Positions 44,463 through 53,360 of a DNA stretch of 64,000 nt are shown piece after piece. The stretch comes from DATFRY01 sp035489015 (lineage in GTDB: Bacteria; Myxococcota_A; Polyangia; Haliangiales; Haliangiaceae). Every line of letters begins with the position of its first letter. Positions within the stretch are counted from its first letter, which is position 1. Below the pieces are notes generated by a model, which did not search any database, was not told where the DNA came from, and saw nothing but the letters and a program-made list of their open reading frames with translations. The stretch covers positions 1-64,000 of the forward strand of contig DATHKR010000326.1 of NCBI GenBank assembly GCA_035489015.1. The letters are read 5' to 3'. Both the position numbers and the translations under genes were made by a program.

Positions 44463-47189
44463 TCAGGGGCCGGTCGTCTGCAGCTCGCAGCCGGGCTCGA
44501 CGCGCAGCCCGACTCCGTCGTCGTCGGAGACGATCTGGAGGCCGGCCCGGGCGACCAGGGCGCGCAGCCGCTTGACGTTGACCCAGAGCGCGCCGTCGTG
44601 CACCGACGGGCGGTAGTCGATCGCCCAGATCGCGCGGGCCAGCGCGGTGCGATCGTGGCCGCGCCCGGGCGCCTCGAGGAGGGCGTAGAACAGCCGCCGG
44701 AGGGCGGGGCGGCGGGCCAGGTCGATGGTCAGGTCGCCGACCCGGATCTCGTCAGCGCGGCGGTCGACCACGACGCGGCGGACCTGGCCGGCGGCGCGCG
44801 CGGCGGCGCGCTGGTCCAGCCAGGCGGCGATGGTCGGCACCAGCTCCGGGTCGGCCCCGGCGCGCGCGGCCGCCTCGCACGCGCGGTGCACGCGCGGATC
44901 GTCGGTGCCGGCCCGATCGGCCCCCGCGGGATCGCCGAGGTCGAGCGCGCGATCGGCGACCGCGAGGAGCGCGGCCTCGAGCGGGTCGACCGCGGCGCGA
45001 TCGAGCGCGGCCAGGTAGCCGCGCGCCACCGCGACCTGGCCGGCCCCGAGCGAGCGCAGCACCGCGAGGACTCGGTCGCGCCGGGCCTCGCCCGGGCGCG
45101 AGCTGTCGGGCGGCGGCGGCCCGGTCAGCGCCACCCACGGATCGGCTCGACCGGCGCGGGCGGCCAGCCGGACCATCAGCGCGGCGCCGGCGGCCGCGGC
45201 CTCGCGGGTCACCTGGTCGAGGAGGCGGCGGCCGGCCCGGAGCTGACCGCACGCGAGCGACGCGCGGGCGCGGACCAGCCGGCTCCACAGCGCGCCGATG
45301 CGGTGACCTGCCCCGGCGAACCCGTCCTCCGCCGCGGCCGCCTCGTCTCGCGCGGCCGCGAAGTCGCCCTGGCTCTCGAGGAGCGTGGCGCGCATCGCGC
45401 GCAGCGACAGGGTCATGAGCGGGTCGTTGAACCGCGCCAGCGACCGCTCCGCCTCGGCGAGCGCGGCCGCGGCGTCGGCGATCTTGCCCACCCGGGCCAG
45501 CACGGTCACCATGAACGCCGGCGCCAGCACCGAGGCGCGGAAGCCGAGCCGGTCGCGGAACAGCGGCCAGGCCGCGCGCATCGCCTGCTCGGCCTCGCCG
45601 TCGCGCTCCTCCAGCCAGAGCGAGAACGCGCGGGCGAACCCGGCGTACCCGCGCATGAGCGGGCTGGCCAGGCCGGCGGCGGCCCGGTCGATGGCGGCGC
45701 GCGCGGCGTCGCCGTCGCCGCGATAGGTCGACGTCAGGAGATGGACCACGGCGAAGCGGACGCGCAGCTCGGGCGGCGCGGTCGGCGACGCGAGCCCGGC
45801 CCGGCTCACCCGCCCGGCCACGTCGAGCCCGAGGGTCAGGAGCGCGAGGTGGGCGAAGGTCGCGCGCAGCGAGTCGCCGGCGCCGTCGCGGTCGGGGCCG
45901 AGCGCCATCACCTCGTCGAGGGCGCGGCCGAAGTCGAGCATGCGGGCCATCGCGCGGGCGCGAGCCAGGCGCGCCTCGGCGTCGGCCTCGCTGGTGACCA
46001 GGTCGAGCCCGCGCAGGAGCTCGCCGGCGCCGCCGCTCCGCACCAGCTCGGCCGCGCGCGCGAGCAGGAGATCGCGGGCCGGGCGAGCCATCCCGGCCGC
46101 GGCCAGGTGCCGGACACGCAGCCGGGTGCCGGCGATGAGGCCGAGCCCGGCGCCGTCGAGCGAGCCGATCGCGCGGTGCGCGGCGATCGTCTCCTCGCGG
46201 CTGGCCGCGGCGATCAGGCGCCCGCCCAGGAGATCGTGGACGACCAGCTCGCCGCGCGCGGTGGTGTCGACCACCAGCCGGGCGGCGAGGCCGCGGATCG
46301 CGCGCTCGGCCGCGAGCGGACCGGCCGCGAGCGGATCGCCGGCGACCAGCTCGACCGCCAGCTCGCGCGGCAGCGGCATGCCGACCAGCGCCAGGGCCAG
46401 CGCCAGCCGCCGCTCGGCCGGCTCGAGCGCCGCGACGGTCGGCGACGCCGGATCGCCGTCGAGGTCGCCGGCATGCGCGCGGCGCAGGTGGAACGGGTTG
46501 CCGCGGGTGCGCTGCCACGCCTCCTCGAACCCGCCGCGCGCGCCGTGCAGATCGTCCAGCCGGGCCCACAGCTCGGCGGCGGCGCCGGCGTCGAGGCCAT
46601 CCAGGATCACCTCGACCCGCTCGGGCCCGCCGGCGCGCTCGTGCAGGCGAGCGCGGCAGGTGGCGATCACCCGACCGCGCCGGAGCAGGGAGGCGAGCAC
46701 GTCGAGGGCGGCGAGCGAGGCGACGTCGGGCAGACGGTCGGCGTCCTCGATGATCGCGAGCGCCGCGCCGCGGTCCATGCGCGCGGCCAGGGCGGTCACC
46801 CGCTCGAGGTCGGTGCGCATCTCCACCGTCGGCTCGCCGGGCAGGGCCAGGCCGCGGCGGAGATCGTCGAGCAGCGAGGTGACCGCCATCCCGACCGACA
46901 CATGATGGCGAGCGACCGGACCGCGCCAGCCATCCGCGAAGCGCTGCGCCAGAGCGCTCTTGCCGACCCCGGCCAGCCCGACGATCACCGCGAACGGGAC
47001 ATCGGCCAGCCCGCGCCGCAGTCGCTCCAGCTCGGCGGCCCGCCCGACGAACACCGGCGACGAGCCGCCGGCCGGCGACCCGCCGGTCGGGATGGCCGTC
47101 AACATCGCCCCGGTCCGCGAGCGAGCCGGTCGGGCGGCGATCGGCACCTCGAGCTCGGTCTCCACGTCGCGGCGATCTGCACGGGCCAT
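44463..47189 (-). CDS. STAND-type AAA ATPase regulator with C-terminal winged helix
   Basis: A 908-residue protein from ATG 47189, with AGGGAGA upstream. A P-loop GLAGVGKSALAQRF (71-84) and a Walker-B-like ALAIIEDADRL define the ATPase. A long Ala/Arg-rich helical region (about 300-780) resembles TPR-like sensor arrays. The last 100 residues (VGDLTIDLARRPALRRLFYALLE...ALWVNVKRLRALV) form an OmpR/SARP-type winged helix. This layout is that of signal-transduction ATPases that switch on transcription after ligand binding. No dedicated target gene is adjacent. Confidence 0.8.
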   Translation of the reverse strand: MARADRRDVETELEVPIAARPARSRTGAMLTAIPTGGSPAGGSSPVFVGRAAELERLRRGLADVPFAVIVGLAGVGKSALAQRFADGWRGPVARHHVSVGMAVTSLLDDLRRGLALPGEPTVEMRTDLERVTALAARMDRGAALAIIEDADRLPDVASLAALDVLASLLRRGRVIATCRARLHERAGGPERVEVILDGLDAGAAAELWARLDDLHGARGGFEEAWQRTRGNPFHLRRAHAGDLDGDPASPTVAALEPAERRLALALALVGMPLPRELAVELVAGDPLAAGPLAAERAIRGLAARLVVDTTARGELVVHDLLGGRLIAAASREETIAAHRAIGSLDGAGLGLIAGTRLRVRHLAAAGMARPARDLLLARAAELVRSGGAGELLRGLDLVTSEADAEARLARARAMARMLDFGRALDEVMALGPDRDGAGDSLRATFAHLALLTLGLDVAGRVSRAGLASPTAPPELRVRFAVVHLLTSTYRGDGDAARAAIDRAAAGLASPLMRGYAGFARAFSLWLEERDGEAEQAMRAAWPLFRDRLGFRASVLAPAFMVTVLARVGKIADAAAALAEAERSLARFNDPLMTLSLRAMRATLLESQGDFAAARDEAAAAEDGFAGAGHRIGALWSRLVRARASLACGQLRAGRRLLDQVTREAAAAGAALMVRLAARAGRADPWVALTGPPPPDSSRPGEARRDRVLAVLRSLGAGQVAVARGYLAALDRAAVDPLEAALLAVADRALDLGDPAGADRAGTDDPRVHRACEAAARAGADPELVPTIAAWLDQRAAARAAGQVRRVVVDRRADEIRVGDLTIDLARRPALRRLFYALLEAPGRGHDRTALARAIWAIDYRPSVHDGALWVNVKRLRALVARAGLQIVSDDDGVGLRVEPGCELQTTGP

Positions 47190-47604
47190 GCGTGTCTCCC
47201 TGGCGGCGCGACGATCTCGAGCGGCGCCACGGCGATCCTGTGCACGTCGGGAGCCAGGTCCGGGGAGTCGGGCGCGCCAGGGCTCCGCGCGGCGCAGCCT
47301 CGCGCGAACCCGGTAGATTGCGGGTATCGGAAGGCGATCGACCGGGCGGCATCGAGCCGCGCCGCCTGTTGCTCCGCGAGTCACACCGGCGGGGAGCGCG
47401 GCCGCCACCGGTCGCGCCGATCCAGCCGGTGCCCCGGCTCCGGGTGCGTAACAGCGAGGCGCCAGGCCTGTAACGCGTTGCACCCTCGCGGCTGTCGCGC
47501 ACGCCGATCGCTCTCGTCGGCGCGCGCCAGAGCCGCGTCCTTGCTGGCGTCGCGCTCTCGCCTCGCCCTCGCCGGCGCCGTCGCGCCGTGGCACGAGGCT
47601 TGCC
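47190..47604. other. Divergent intergenic region, STAND regulator / M1 aminopeptidase
   Basis: About 415 bases holding the start regions of two divergent genes. Antisense reading frames extend into it but carry no recognisable protein features. I see no clear palindrome or hairpin of note. The region is GC-rich throughout. Confidence 0.4.
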
Positions 47605-50436
47605 ATGCTGACTACCTTCATGCCCATGAGCGACCGCCCCGTCCGCACCGTGCCGGCCCTCCTCCTCGCCGGTCTCCTGGCCTCCGCGCCGGGATGCAAG
47701 CCGTCCTCGAAGGAGGCCGTGCCGCGCGCCAAGGAACCGGCCACCACGCCCGCTCCGGCCGCGACCGCGACCGGAGCGGCCGCGCCAGACAAGCCAGCCG
47801 CCGACGATGCCGCGTCGGCTCCGATCTTCCGGCTTCCGGCCGATGTGCGCCCGACCCGCCAGCGGGTCGAGCTGGAGGTGGTGCCGGACCGGGAGACGTT
47901 CTCGGGGCGGGTGGAGATCGCTCTCGCTCTCGACAAGCCGCGCAGCGATCTATGGATCTCGGCTCGCGAGCTGACGCTGTCGGACGGGAAGCTGACGGTC
48001 GGAGGCGAGAGCCTCGCGCTCACCGTCGAGAAGGATGACTCGCGCGGGGCGGCTCGCCTGGTCCTGCCTCGCGAGGTCCCGGCCGGGTCGGCCACCTTGT
48101 CGCTCGCCTTCACCGGCTCGTTCAACCCCAAGCTGGTCGGGCTCTACCGGGTGAAGACGGGCGAGCGATGGTACGCGTTCACCCAGTTCGAGGCGGTCGA
48201 TGCGCGCCGCGCGTTTCCCTGCTTCGACGAGCCGAGCTTCAAGATCCCGTGGGAGGTCGTGATGACGGTGCCGAAGGGCGCGGTCGCGGTCTCCAACTAT
48301 CCGGTGAAGGAAGAGGCGGCGGCCGGGGAGCTCCGGCGGGTCACGTTCGAGCCGACCCGGCCGCTTCCCAGCTACCTGGTCGCGGTCGCGGTCGGCGAGT
48401 TCGACGTCGTCACCCCGGCCCCGCTTCCGCCCAACGAGGTGCGCAAGCGCCCGCTGCCGGTCCGCGGCATCGCGCCGAAGGGGCGCGGGCCCGAGCTGGC
48501 CACCGCGCTGCACGCCGCCGGCGAGCTCCTGGTCATGCTCGAGCGGTGGTTCGGGATCGAGTTCCCGTACCCCAAGCTCGACCACGTCGCGGTCCCCGAC
48601 TTCGAGTACGGCGCGATGGAGAACGCCGGCATCATCACCTACCGCGAGCCGCTCCTGCTGGTCGATCCGAAGACGGCGTCGGAGGACCAGAAGCTGCGCA
48701 TGACGGTCACCGTCGCGCACGAGATCTCGCACCAGTGGTTCGGCGACCTGGTGACCATGCAGTGGTGGGACGACCTCTGGCTCAACGAGTCGTTCGCCAG
48801 CGTGATGGAGACCCAGACCACCGTCGAGTGGGCGCCGCAGAACCGCTGGGATCTGATCAACCTCAGCGAGGTCCAGGGCGCGATGAGGACCGACGAGCTG
48901 TCCACGGTGCGCCCGATCCGGCCCAACCTGGTCGTCGAGGGCGACATCTTCGGCTTCGACTACCAGATCGCGTACCAGAAGGGCTCGCAGGTCATCGCCA
49001 TGTTCGAGCAGTTCCTCGGCCCCGAGGCCTTCCGCGCCGGCGTGCGCGGCTACCTGGCCGCCCACGCCGACCGCAACGCCACCCGCGACGACCTGGTCGC
49101 GGCGCTGTCCGAGCAGGGCACCGACATCCGCGCCGCCATGCGCAGCTTCATCGACCAGCCGGGCATCCCGCTGGTCCAGGCCACCCTGCGCTGCGAGGGC
49201 GGCCCGCCGCGGGTGGCGCTCAAGCAGTCGCGCAACCTGCCGCTCGGCTCCACCGCGTCGCGCGACGTTCGCTGGTCGGTGCCGGTCTGCGTGCGCAGCG
49301 CGGGCCCCAAGCAGAAGCCGGACTGCATGCTGCTCGCCACCGCCGAGGCCGAGCTGCCGCTGGCCCGCAAGTCGTGCCCGGCGTGGATCGCGCTCAACCC
49401 GGAGGCGCACGGCTACTACCGCTGGGCGCTGGCCCCGGCCCAGCTCAAGGATCTCCTGACCAGCGGCTACAAGCAGCTGACCCCGGCCGAGCGACTGTCG
49501 CTGGCCAGCAACCTGTCGTCGGGGCTGCGCAGTGGCGCGCTGCCGGCAGCCGACGTGCTGGCCGCGCTCGGGCCGCTGGCTCGCGATCCGGAGCCGTCGG
49601 TGGCGCAGGAGCCGGGCGGCCTGCTCGCGTTCGTGCGCGAGAAGCTGGTCGAGCCAGGTCTGCGCGGCACGGTCGAGGCGCACATGCGCTCGCTGTATGG
49701 CCCGGTCCTGGCCAAGGTCGGCTGGAAGTCGAGGGCGGGCGAGCCGGCCCGCGTGCAGAGCTTCCGCCGCTGGCTCATCGCGTACCTGGCCTTCACCGCG
49801 CGCGACCCGGCGGTGCTCGAGCGCGCCGCCGGGCTGGGCCGCGCGTACGTCGGCACCGACGGTCACGTCCACCCGGAGGCGGTCGACCGGAACATCGTGT
49901 CGGTCGCGGTCCAGGCGGCCGGCCGGCTCGGCACGCCGGAGCTGTTCGACACCATGCTGGAGCGGCTCGCCAGCGAGCAGGACTCGGTCGTGCGCGGGCA
50001 CCTCCTCGGCGGGCTGGCCGAGTTCCAGGATCCGAAGCTGGCCGACCGGGCCCGCGCGCTCGCCTTCGACGAGCGGCTGCGGGTGAACGAGCGCCTCTCG
50101 GTGCTCCAGGGCCAGGCCCAGACGCTCGAGCAGAAGCCGGCCGCGTGGGCGTGGCTGGTGGCCAACTTCGACAAGATCGCGCCGGTGGTCCCGCCCGCGT
50201 ACGTGCAGTTCTTCAGCTACCTGCAGGACGGCTGCAGCGAGGACGCCGCGGTCGAGCTGGAGCGCTTCATGCGGCCGCGGGTGAAGAGCCACATCGGCGG
50301 CCCCTACAACCTCGACAAGGCGCTCGAGTACACCCGGCTGTGCGCTGCCCAGGTCACGGCCCAGCGGCGCAGCGCGACCGAGTTCTTCAACCGCAGCGCG
50401 CAGGCGACCCAGGCGCCGGCCCAGTCGTCCATGTAG
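47605..50436 (+). CDS. M1-family zinc aminopeptidase lipoprotein
   Basis: A 943-residue peptidase. The signal has a SAPGC lipobox near residue 31 and a Thr/Ala/Pro linker. The M1 fold shows GAMEN (about 336), HEISHQWFGDLVTMQWWDDLWLNE with zinc ligands H372, H376 and E395, and a C-terminal HEAT-like helical half. Aminopeptidases N of this type remove N-terminal residues from peptides. The lipoprotein signal suggests action at the envelope, fitting peptide scavenging. ATG codons at 47605, 47620 and 47626 are all possible starts. Confidence 0.92.
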   Translation: MLTTFMPMSDRPVRTVPALLLAGLLASAPGCKPSSKEAVPRAKEPATTPAPAATATGAAAPDKPAADDAASAPIFRLPADVRPTRQRVELEVVPDRETFSGRVEIALALDKPRSDLWISARELTLSDGKLTVGGESLALTVEKDDSRGAARLVLPREVPAGSATLSLAFTGSFNPKLVGLYRVKTGERWYAFTQFEAVDARRAFPCFDEPSFKIPWEVVMTVPKGAVAVSNYPVKEEAAAGELRRVTFEPTRPLPSYLVAVAVGEFDVVTPAPLPPNEVRKRPLPVRGIAPKGRGPELATALHAAGELLVMLERWFGIEFPYPKLDHVAVPDFEYGAMENAGIITYREPLLLVDPKTASEDQKLRMTVTVAHEISHQWFGDLVTMQWWDDLWLNESFASVMETQTTVEWAPQNRWDLINLSEVQGAMRTDELSTVRPIRPNLVVEGDIFGFDYQIAYQKGSQVIAMFEQFLGPEAFRAGVRGYLAAHADRNATRDDLVAALSEQGTDIRAAMRSFIDQPGIPLVQATLRCEGGPPRVALKQSRNLPLGSTASRDVRWSVPVCVRSAGPKQKPDCMLLATAEAELPLARKSCPAWIALNPEAHGYYRWALAPAQLKDLLTSGYKQLTPAERLSLASNLSSGLRSGALPAADVLAALGPLARDPEPSVAQEPGGLLAFVREKLVEPGLRGTVEAHMRSLYGPVLAKVGWKSRAGEPARVQSFRRWLIAYLAFTARDPAVLERAAGLGRAYVGTDGHVHPEAVDRNIVSVAVQAAGRLGTPELFDTMLERLASEQDSVVRGHLLGGLAEFQDPKLADRARALAFDERLRVNERLSVLQGQAQTLEQKPAAWAWLVANFDKIAPVVPPAYVQFFSYLQDGCSEDAAVELERFMRPRVKSHIGGPYNLDKALEYTRLCAAQVTAQRRSATEFFNRSAQATQAPAQSSM

Positions 50437-50450
50437 CGCGGCGGATCGGG

Positions 50451-51530
50451 TCAGCCGGCGCGCATCTCGTCGACCAGGGTCGCGACCAGCTCGGCGGCGG
50501 GGAGCGCCCGGCTCATCGGCGCGCCCTGGCCGGCCCACAGCGAGACGTACTCCATCCGGCTGGCCTTGCCGGCCGCCGCGCGCAGCTCGCTCGTCATCGC
50601 GTTCATGATCGGATACGGCGGGACCTCGTCCTGGTGGCCGTGGAGGAGCTCGAGGTAGCGGTTGACGATGCCGCGCGCCGGCCGGCCGGAGAAGGCGCGA
50701 GTCACCACGGTTCGCGCCGCCGCCGGGCTCATGAGCACGCGCTTGTACTCCGGGTGGATGCCCGACTCGGGACAGCAGAGGAACGCGGTCCCCATCTGGG
50801 CGCCGGCCGCGCCGAGCCCGACCGCGGCGGCGATGCCGCGCCCGTCCATGATGCCGCCGGCCGCGAGCACCGGGATCCCGACCGCCGCGGCGATCTGAGG
50901 GACCAGCGCGATCGTGCCGATGAGCGACTCCTCGAAGGTGCCCAGGAAGGTGCCGCGGTGGCCGCCGGCCTCGGCGCCCTGCGCGCAGACGAGGTCCGCG
51001 CCGGCCTCCTCCCACGCGCGCGCCTCGGCGGCGTTGGTCGCGCTGCCGAGCACGGCGCAGCCGCGCGCCTTGAGCGCGAGCACCTCGTCGCGCGGGATCA
51101 CGCCGAAGTGGAAGCTCGCCACCGCCGGGGCCGCCTCGCGCACGGCGGCCAGCTGATCGCTGAAGCGCTCGCAGAACCGGGTCGGGATGTTGACCTCGGC
51201 CAGGCCGAGCTCGCGCCGGATCGGGGCGATGAGCTCGGCGGCGCGCTGAATCCGCGAGCGAGTCGCCTCGTCGTCGGCCCGCGGCTCGTCCAGCACGAAC
51301 AGGTTGACGTTGAACGGGCGCGACGTGCGCTGGCGGATCGCGGCGACGTCGTCGAGGATCCTCTGCGGCGCGGACACCGCCGAGCCGAGCGATCCGAGCG
51401 CGCCCGCCTCCGACACCGCCGCGATCAGCTCGGGGGTGGTGGGGCCGCCTGCCATCGGCGCCTGCACGATCGGGTGCTGGATGGACAGGCGCGACAGGAG
51501 CGCGTGGACCGGGTCGGGCTGGCTCTTCAT
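50451..51530 (-). CDS. Nitronate monooxygenase / 2-nitropropane dioxygenase family protein
   Basis: A 359-residue FMN TIM-barrel enzyme. HPIVQAPMAGGPTTPELIAAVSEAGALGSLGS is the family opening, and QGAEAGGHRGTF holds the catalytic-region His. Further phosphate-binding turns lie in VLAAGGIMDGRG. Such enzymes oxidise alkyl nitronates or related flavin substrates. The gene follows fhs on the same strand with 19 bases between, so it is probably co-transcribed, though no shared pathway is obvious. Confidence 0.88.
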   Translation of the reverse strand: MKSQPDPVHALLSRLSIQHPIVQAPMAGGPTTPELIAAVSEAGALGSLGSAVSAPQRILDDVAAIRQRTSRPFNVNLFVLDEPRADDEATRSRIQRAAELIAPIRRELGLAEVNIPTRFCERFSDQLAAVREAAPAVASFHFGVIPRDEVLALKARGCAVLGSATNAAEARAWEEAGADLVCAQGAEAGGHRGTFLGTFEESLIGTIALVPQIAAAVGIPVLAAGGIMDGRGIAAAVGLGAAGAQMGTAFLCCPESGIHPEYKRVLMSPAAARTVVTRAFSGRPARGIVNRYLELLHGHQDEVPPYPIMNAMTSELRAAAGKASRMEYVSLWAGQGAPMSRALPAAELVATLVDEMRAG

Positions 51531-51549
51531 GGACTCTCCAGCGCCAGGA

Positions 51550-53220
51550 TCAGAACAGCCCCTCGATGCGGCCGTCCGGGTGGACGCGGATCGCCTCGGC
51601 GCTCGGGGTCTTGCCGAGGCCCGGCATGGTCATGATCTCGCCGGCCAGGGCGACCACGAAGCCGGCCCCGGCCGACGGGTAGACGTCGCGCACGTTGATC
51701 TTGAAGCCCTTGGGCCGACCCAGCTTGGTCGGGTCGTCGCTGAACGAGTACTGGGTCTTGGCCATGCACACCGGGGTCTTGCCCAGGCCCATCTCCTCGC
51801 ACTGGGCGATCGCCTTCTCCGCCTTGGGCGCGAAGTTGACCCCGTCGGCGCCGTAGATCTGCGTGGCGATCGCCTCGATCTTGGTCTTGATCGGCAGCGC
51901 GGAGTCGTAGAGCGGCCGGAAGTCGGCGGTGCCGTCGGCCAGCGCGGCCAGGATCTCTCTGGCCACGTCCTCGCCGCCCTCGCCGCCGCGCGCCCACACG
52001 TCCGACAGGGCGACCCGCGCGTCCCAGTGGCGGGCCGCGGAGAGCACCTCGGCCTGCTCCTCCGGGCTGTCGGTGACGAAGCGGTTGAGCGCCACGATGA
52101 CCGGCACCCCGAACTTCTGCACGTTCCTGACGTGCGCCTCGAGGTTCACCATCCCGCGCTTGAGCGCGGCCACGTCCGGCGTGCCCAGGCTGTCCTTCTT
52201 GACCCCGCCGTGCATCTTGAGCGCGCGGATGGTCGCGACCACCACCGCCGCCTCCGGCTTGAGGCCGCCGAACCGGCACTTGATGTGGAAGAACTTCTCC
52301 GCGCCGAGGTCGGCGCCGAACCCGGCCTCGGTCAGGACGATGTCGCCCAGCGACAGGGCCAGCCGGGTGGCGACCAGCGAGTTGCAGCCGTGCGCGATGT
52401 TTCCGAACGGACCGCCGTGGACCAGGGCCGGCCCGCCCTCGAGCGTCTGGACCAGGTTGGGCAGGAGCGCGTCGCGCAGGAGCAGGGTCATCGCCCCGCT
52501 GGCCTTGAGATCGCTGGCCAGGACCGGCCGGCGGTCGCGGGTCAGCCCGACGATGATCCGCCCGAGGCGCGCCTCGAGATCGGGCAGGTCGCGGGCCAGG
52601 CACAGGATCGCCATGATCTCGCTGCCCGGCACGATGACGAAGCGGTCCTCGCGGGTCGGCCCGCCGTTCATGCCGCCCAGGCCCACGATGATCGAGCGCA
52701 GGGCGCGGTCGTTCATGTCCATGGTGCGTGGCCAGCTGATGTGGCGCGAGTCGAGCCCGAGCGCGTTGCCGTGGTGAATGTGGTTGTCCAGCATGGCGGA
52801 GAGGAGGTTGTGGGACGACGTGATGGCGTGGAAGTCGCCCGTGAAGTGGAGGTTGATCTCGTCCATCGGGACGATCTGGGCGTAGCCGCCGCCGGCCGCG
52901 CCCCCCTTCACTCCGAAGACCGGGCCGAGCGACGGCTCGCGGATGGCGACCACCACCTTGTGCCCCAGCCGGCGCAGCGCCTGACTGACCCCGATCGTGA
53001 CGGTCGACTTTCCCTCGCCGGCCGGCGTCGGGCTGATACCGGTCACCAGCACCAGCCGCCCCTTCGGGGTGCGACCGGCCACCGCCTCCGGCGCGATCTT
53101 TGCCTTGAAACGGCCGTAAGGGAGAATGTCGTCGGTGCCGAGTCCCAGCTCGGCGGCCACGTCGGCGATGGGGCGGAGCCTGGCGGCCTGGGCGATGGCG
53201 ATGTCGGAGGGGACGGTCAT
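51550..53220 (-). CDS. fhs: Formate--tetrahydrofolate ligase
   Basis: A 556-residue ATP-dependent enzyme making 10-formyl-tetrahydrofolate from formate. VTGISPTPAGEGKSTVTIGVSQALRR is the phosphate-binding loop. Further blocks, such as REPSLGPVFGVKGGAAGGGYAQ and DINLHFTGDFHAI-like sequence, are diagnostic. Length is normal for the family. It links formate to the folate one-carbon pool for purine and methionine synthesis. It is first in a two-gene minus-strand unit with the nitronate monooxygenase. Confidence 0.95.
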   Translation of the reverse strand: MTVPSDIAIAQAARLRPIADVAAELGLGTDDILPYGRFKAKIAPEAVAGRTPKGRLVLVTGISPTPAGEGKSTVTIGVSQALRRLGHKVVVAIREPSLGPVFGVKGGAAGGGYAQIVPMDEINLHFTGDFHAITSSHNLLSAMLDNHIHHGNALGLDSRHISWPRTMDMNDRALRSIIVGLGGMNGGPTREDRFVIVPGSEIMAILCLARDLPDLEARLGRIIVGLTRDRRPVLASDLKASGAMTLLLRDALLPNLVQTLEGGPALVHGGPFGNIAHGCNSLVATRLALSLGDIVLTEAGFGADLGAEKFFHIKCRFGGLKPEAAVVVATIRALKMHGGVKKDSLGTPDVAALKRGMVNLEAHVRNVQKFGVPVIVALNRFVTDSPEEQAEVLSAARHWDARVALSDVWARGGEGGEDVAREILAALADGTADFRPLYDSALPIKTKIEAIATQIYGADGVNFAPKAEKAIAQCEEMGLGKTPVCMAKTQYSFSDDPTKLGRPKGFKINVRDVYPSAGAGFVVALAGEIMTMPGLGKTPSAEAIRVHPDGRIEGLF

Positions 53221-53308
53221 GAGGACTCCTGACTGAGCTCGGAAGTATCTCGTCCCTCGGGCGGAGGGTGCAACGCGTGCGCCTTCTTGTCGCGCGGCGT
53301 AACAGTCC

Positions 53309-53337
53309 TTGACGCGGCGCGCAGTGACGTTAACGTC
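53309..53337 (+). promoter_or_regulatory. Promoter-like elements and palindrome upstream of aceBA
   Basis: TTGACG (53309-53314), a 16-base spacer and TAACGT (53331-53336) resemble sigma-70 -35/-10 boxes. The perfect 12-bp palindrome GACGTTAACGTC at 53326-53337 overlaps the -10. This would suit a repressor of the glyoxylate operon. The malate synthase ATG follows at 53361 with a GGAGA site. Confidence 0.5.
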
Positions 53338-53360
53338 GATAGACGACGCGTGGAGAAACG

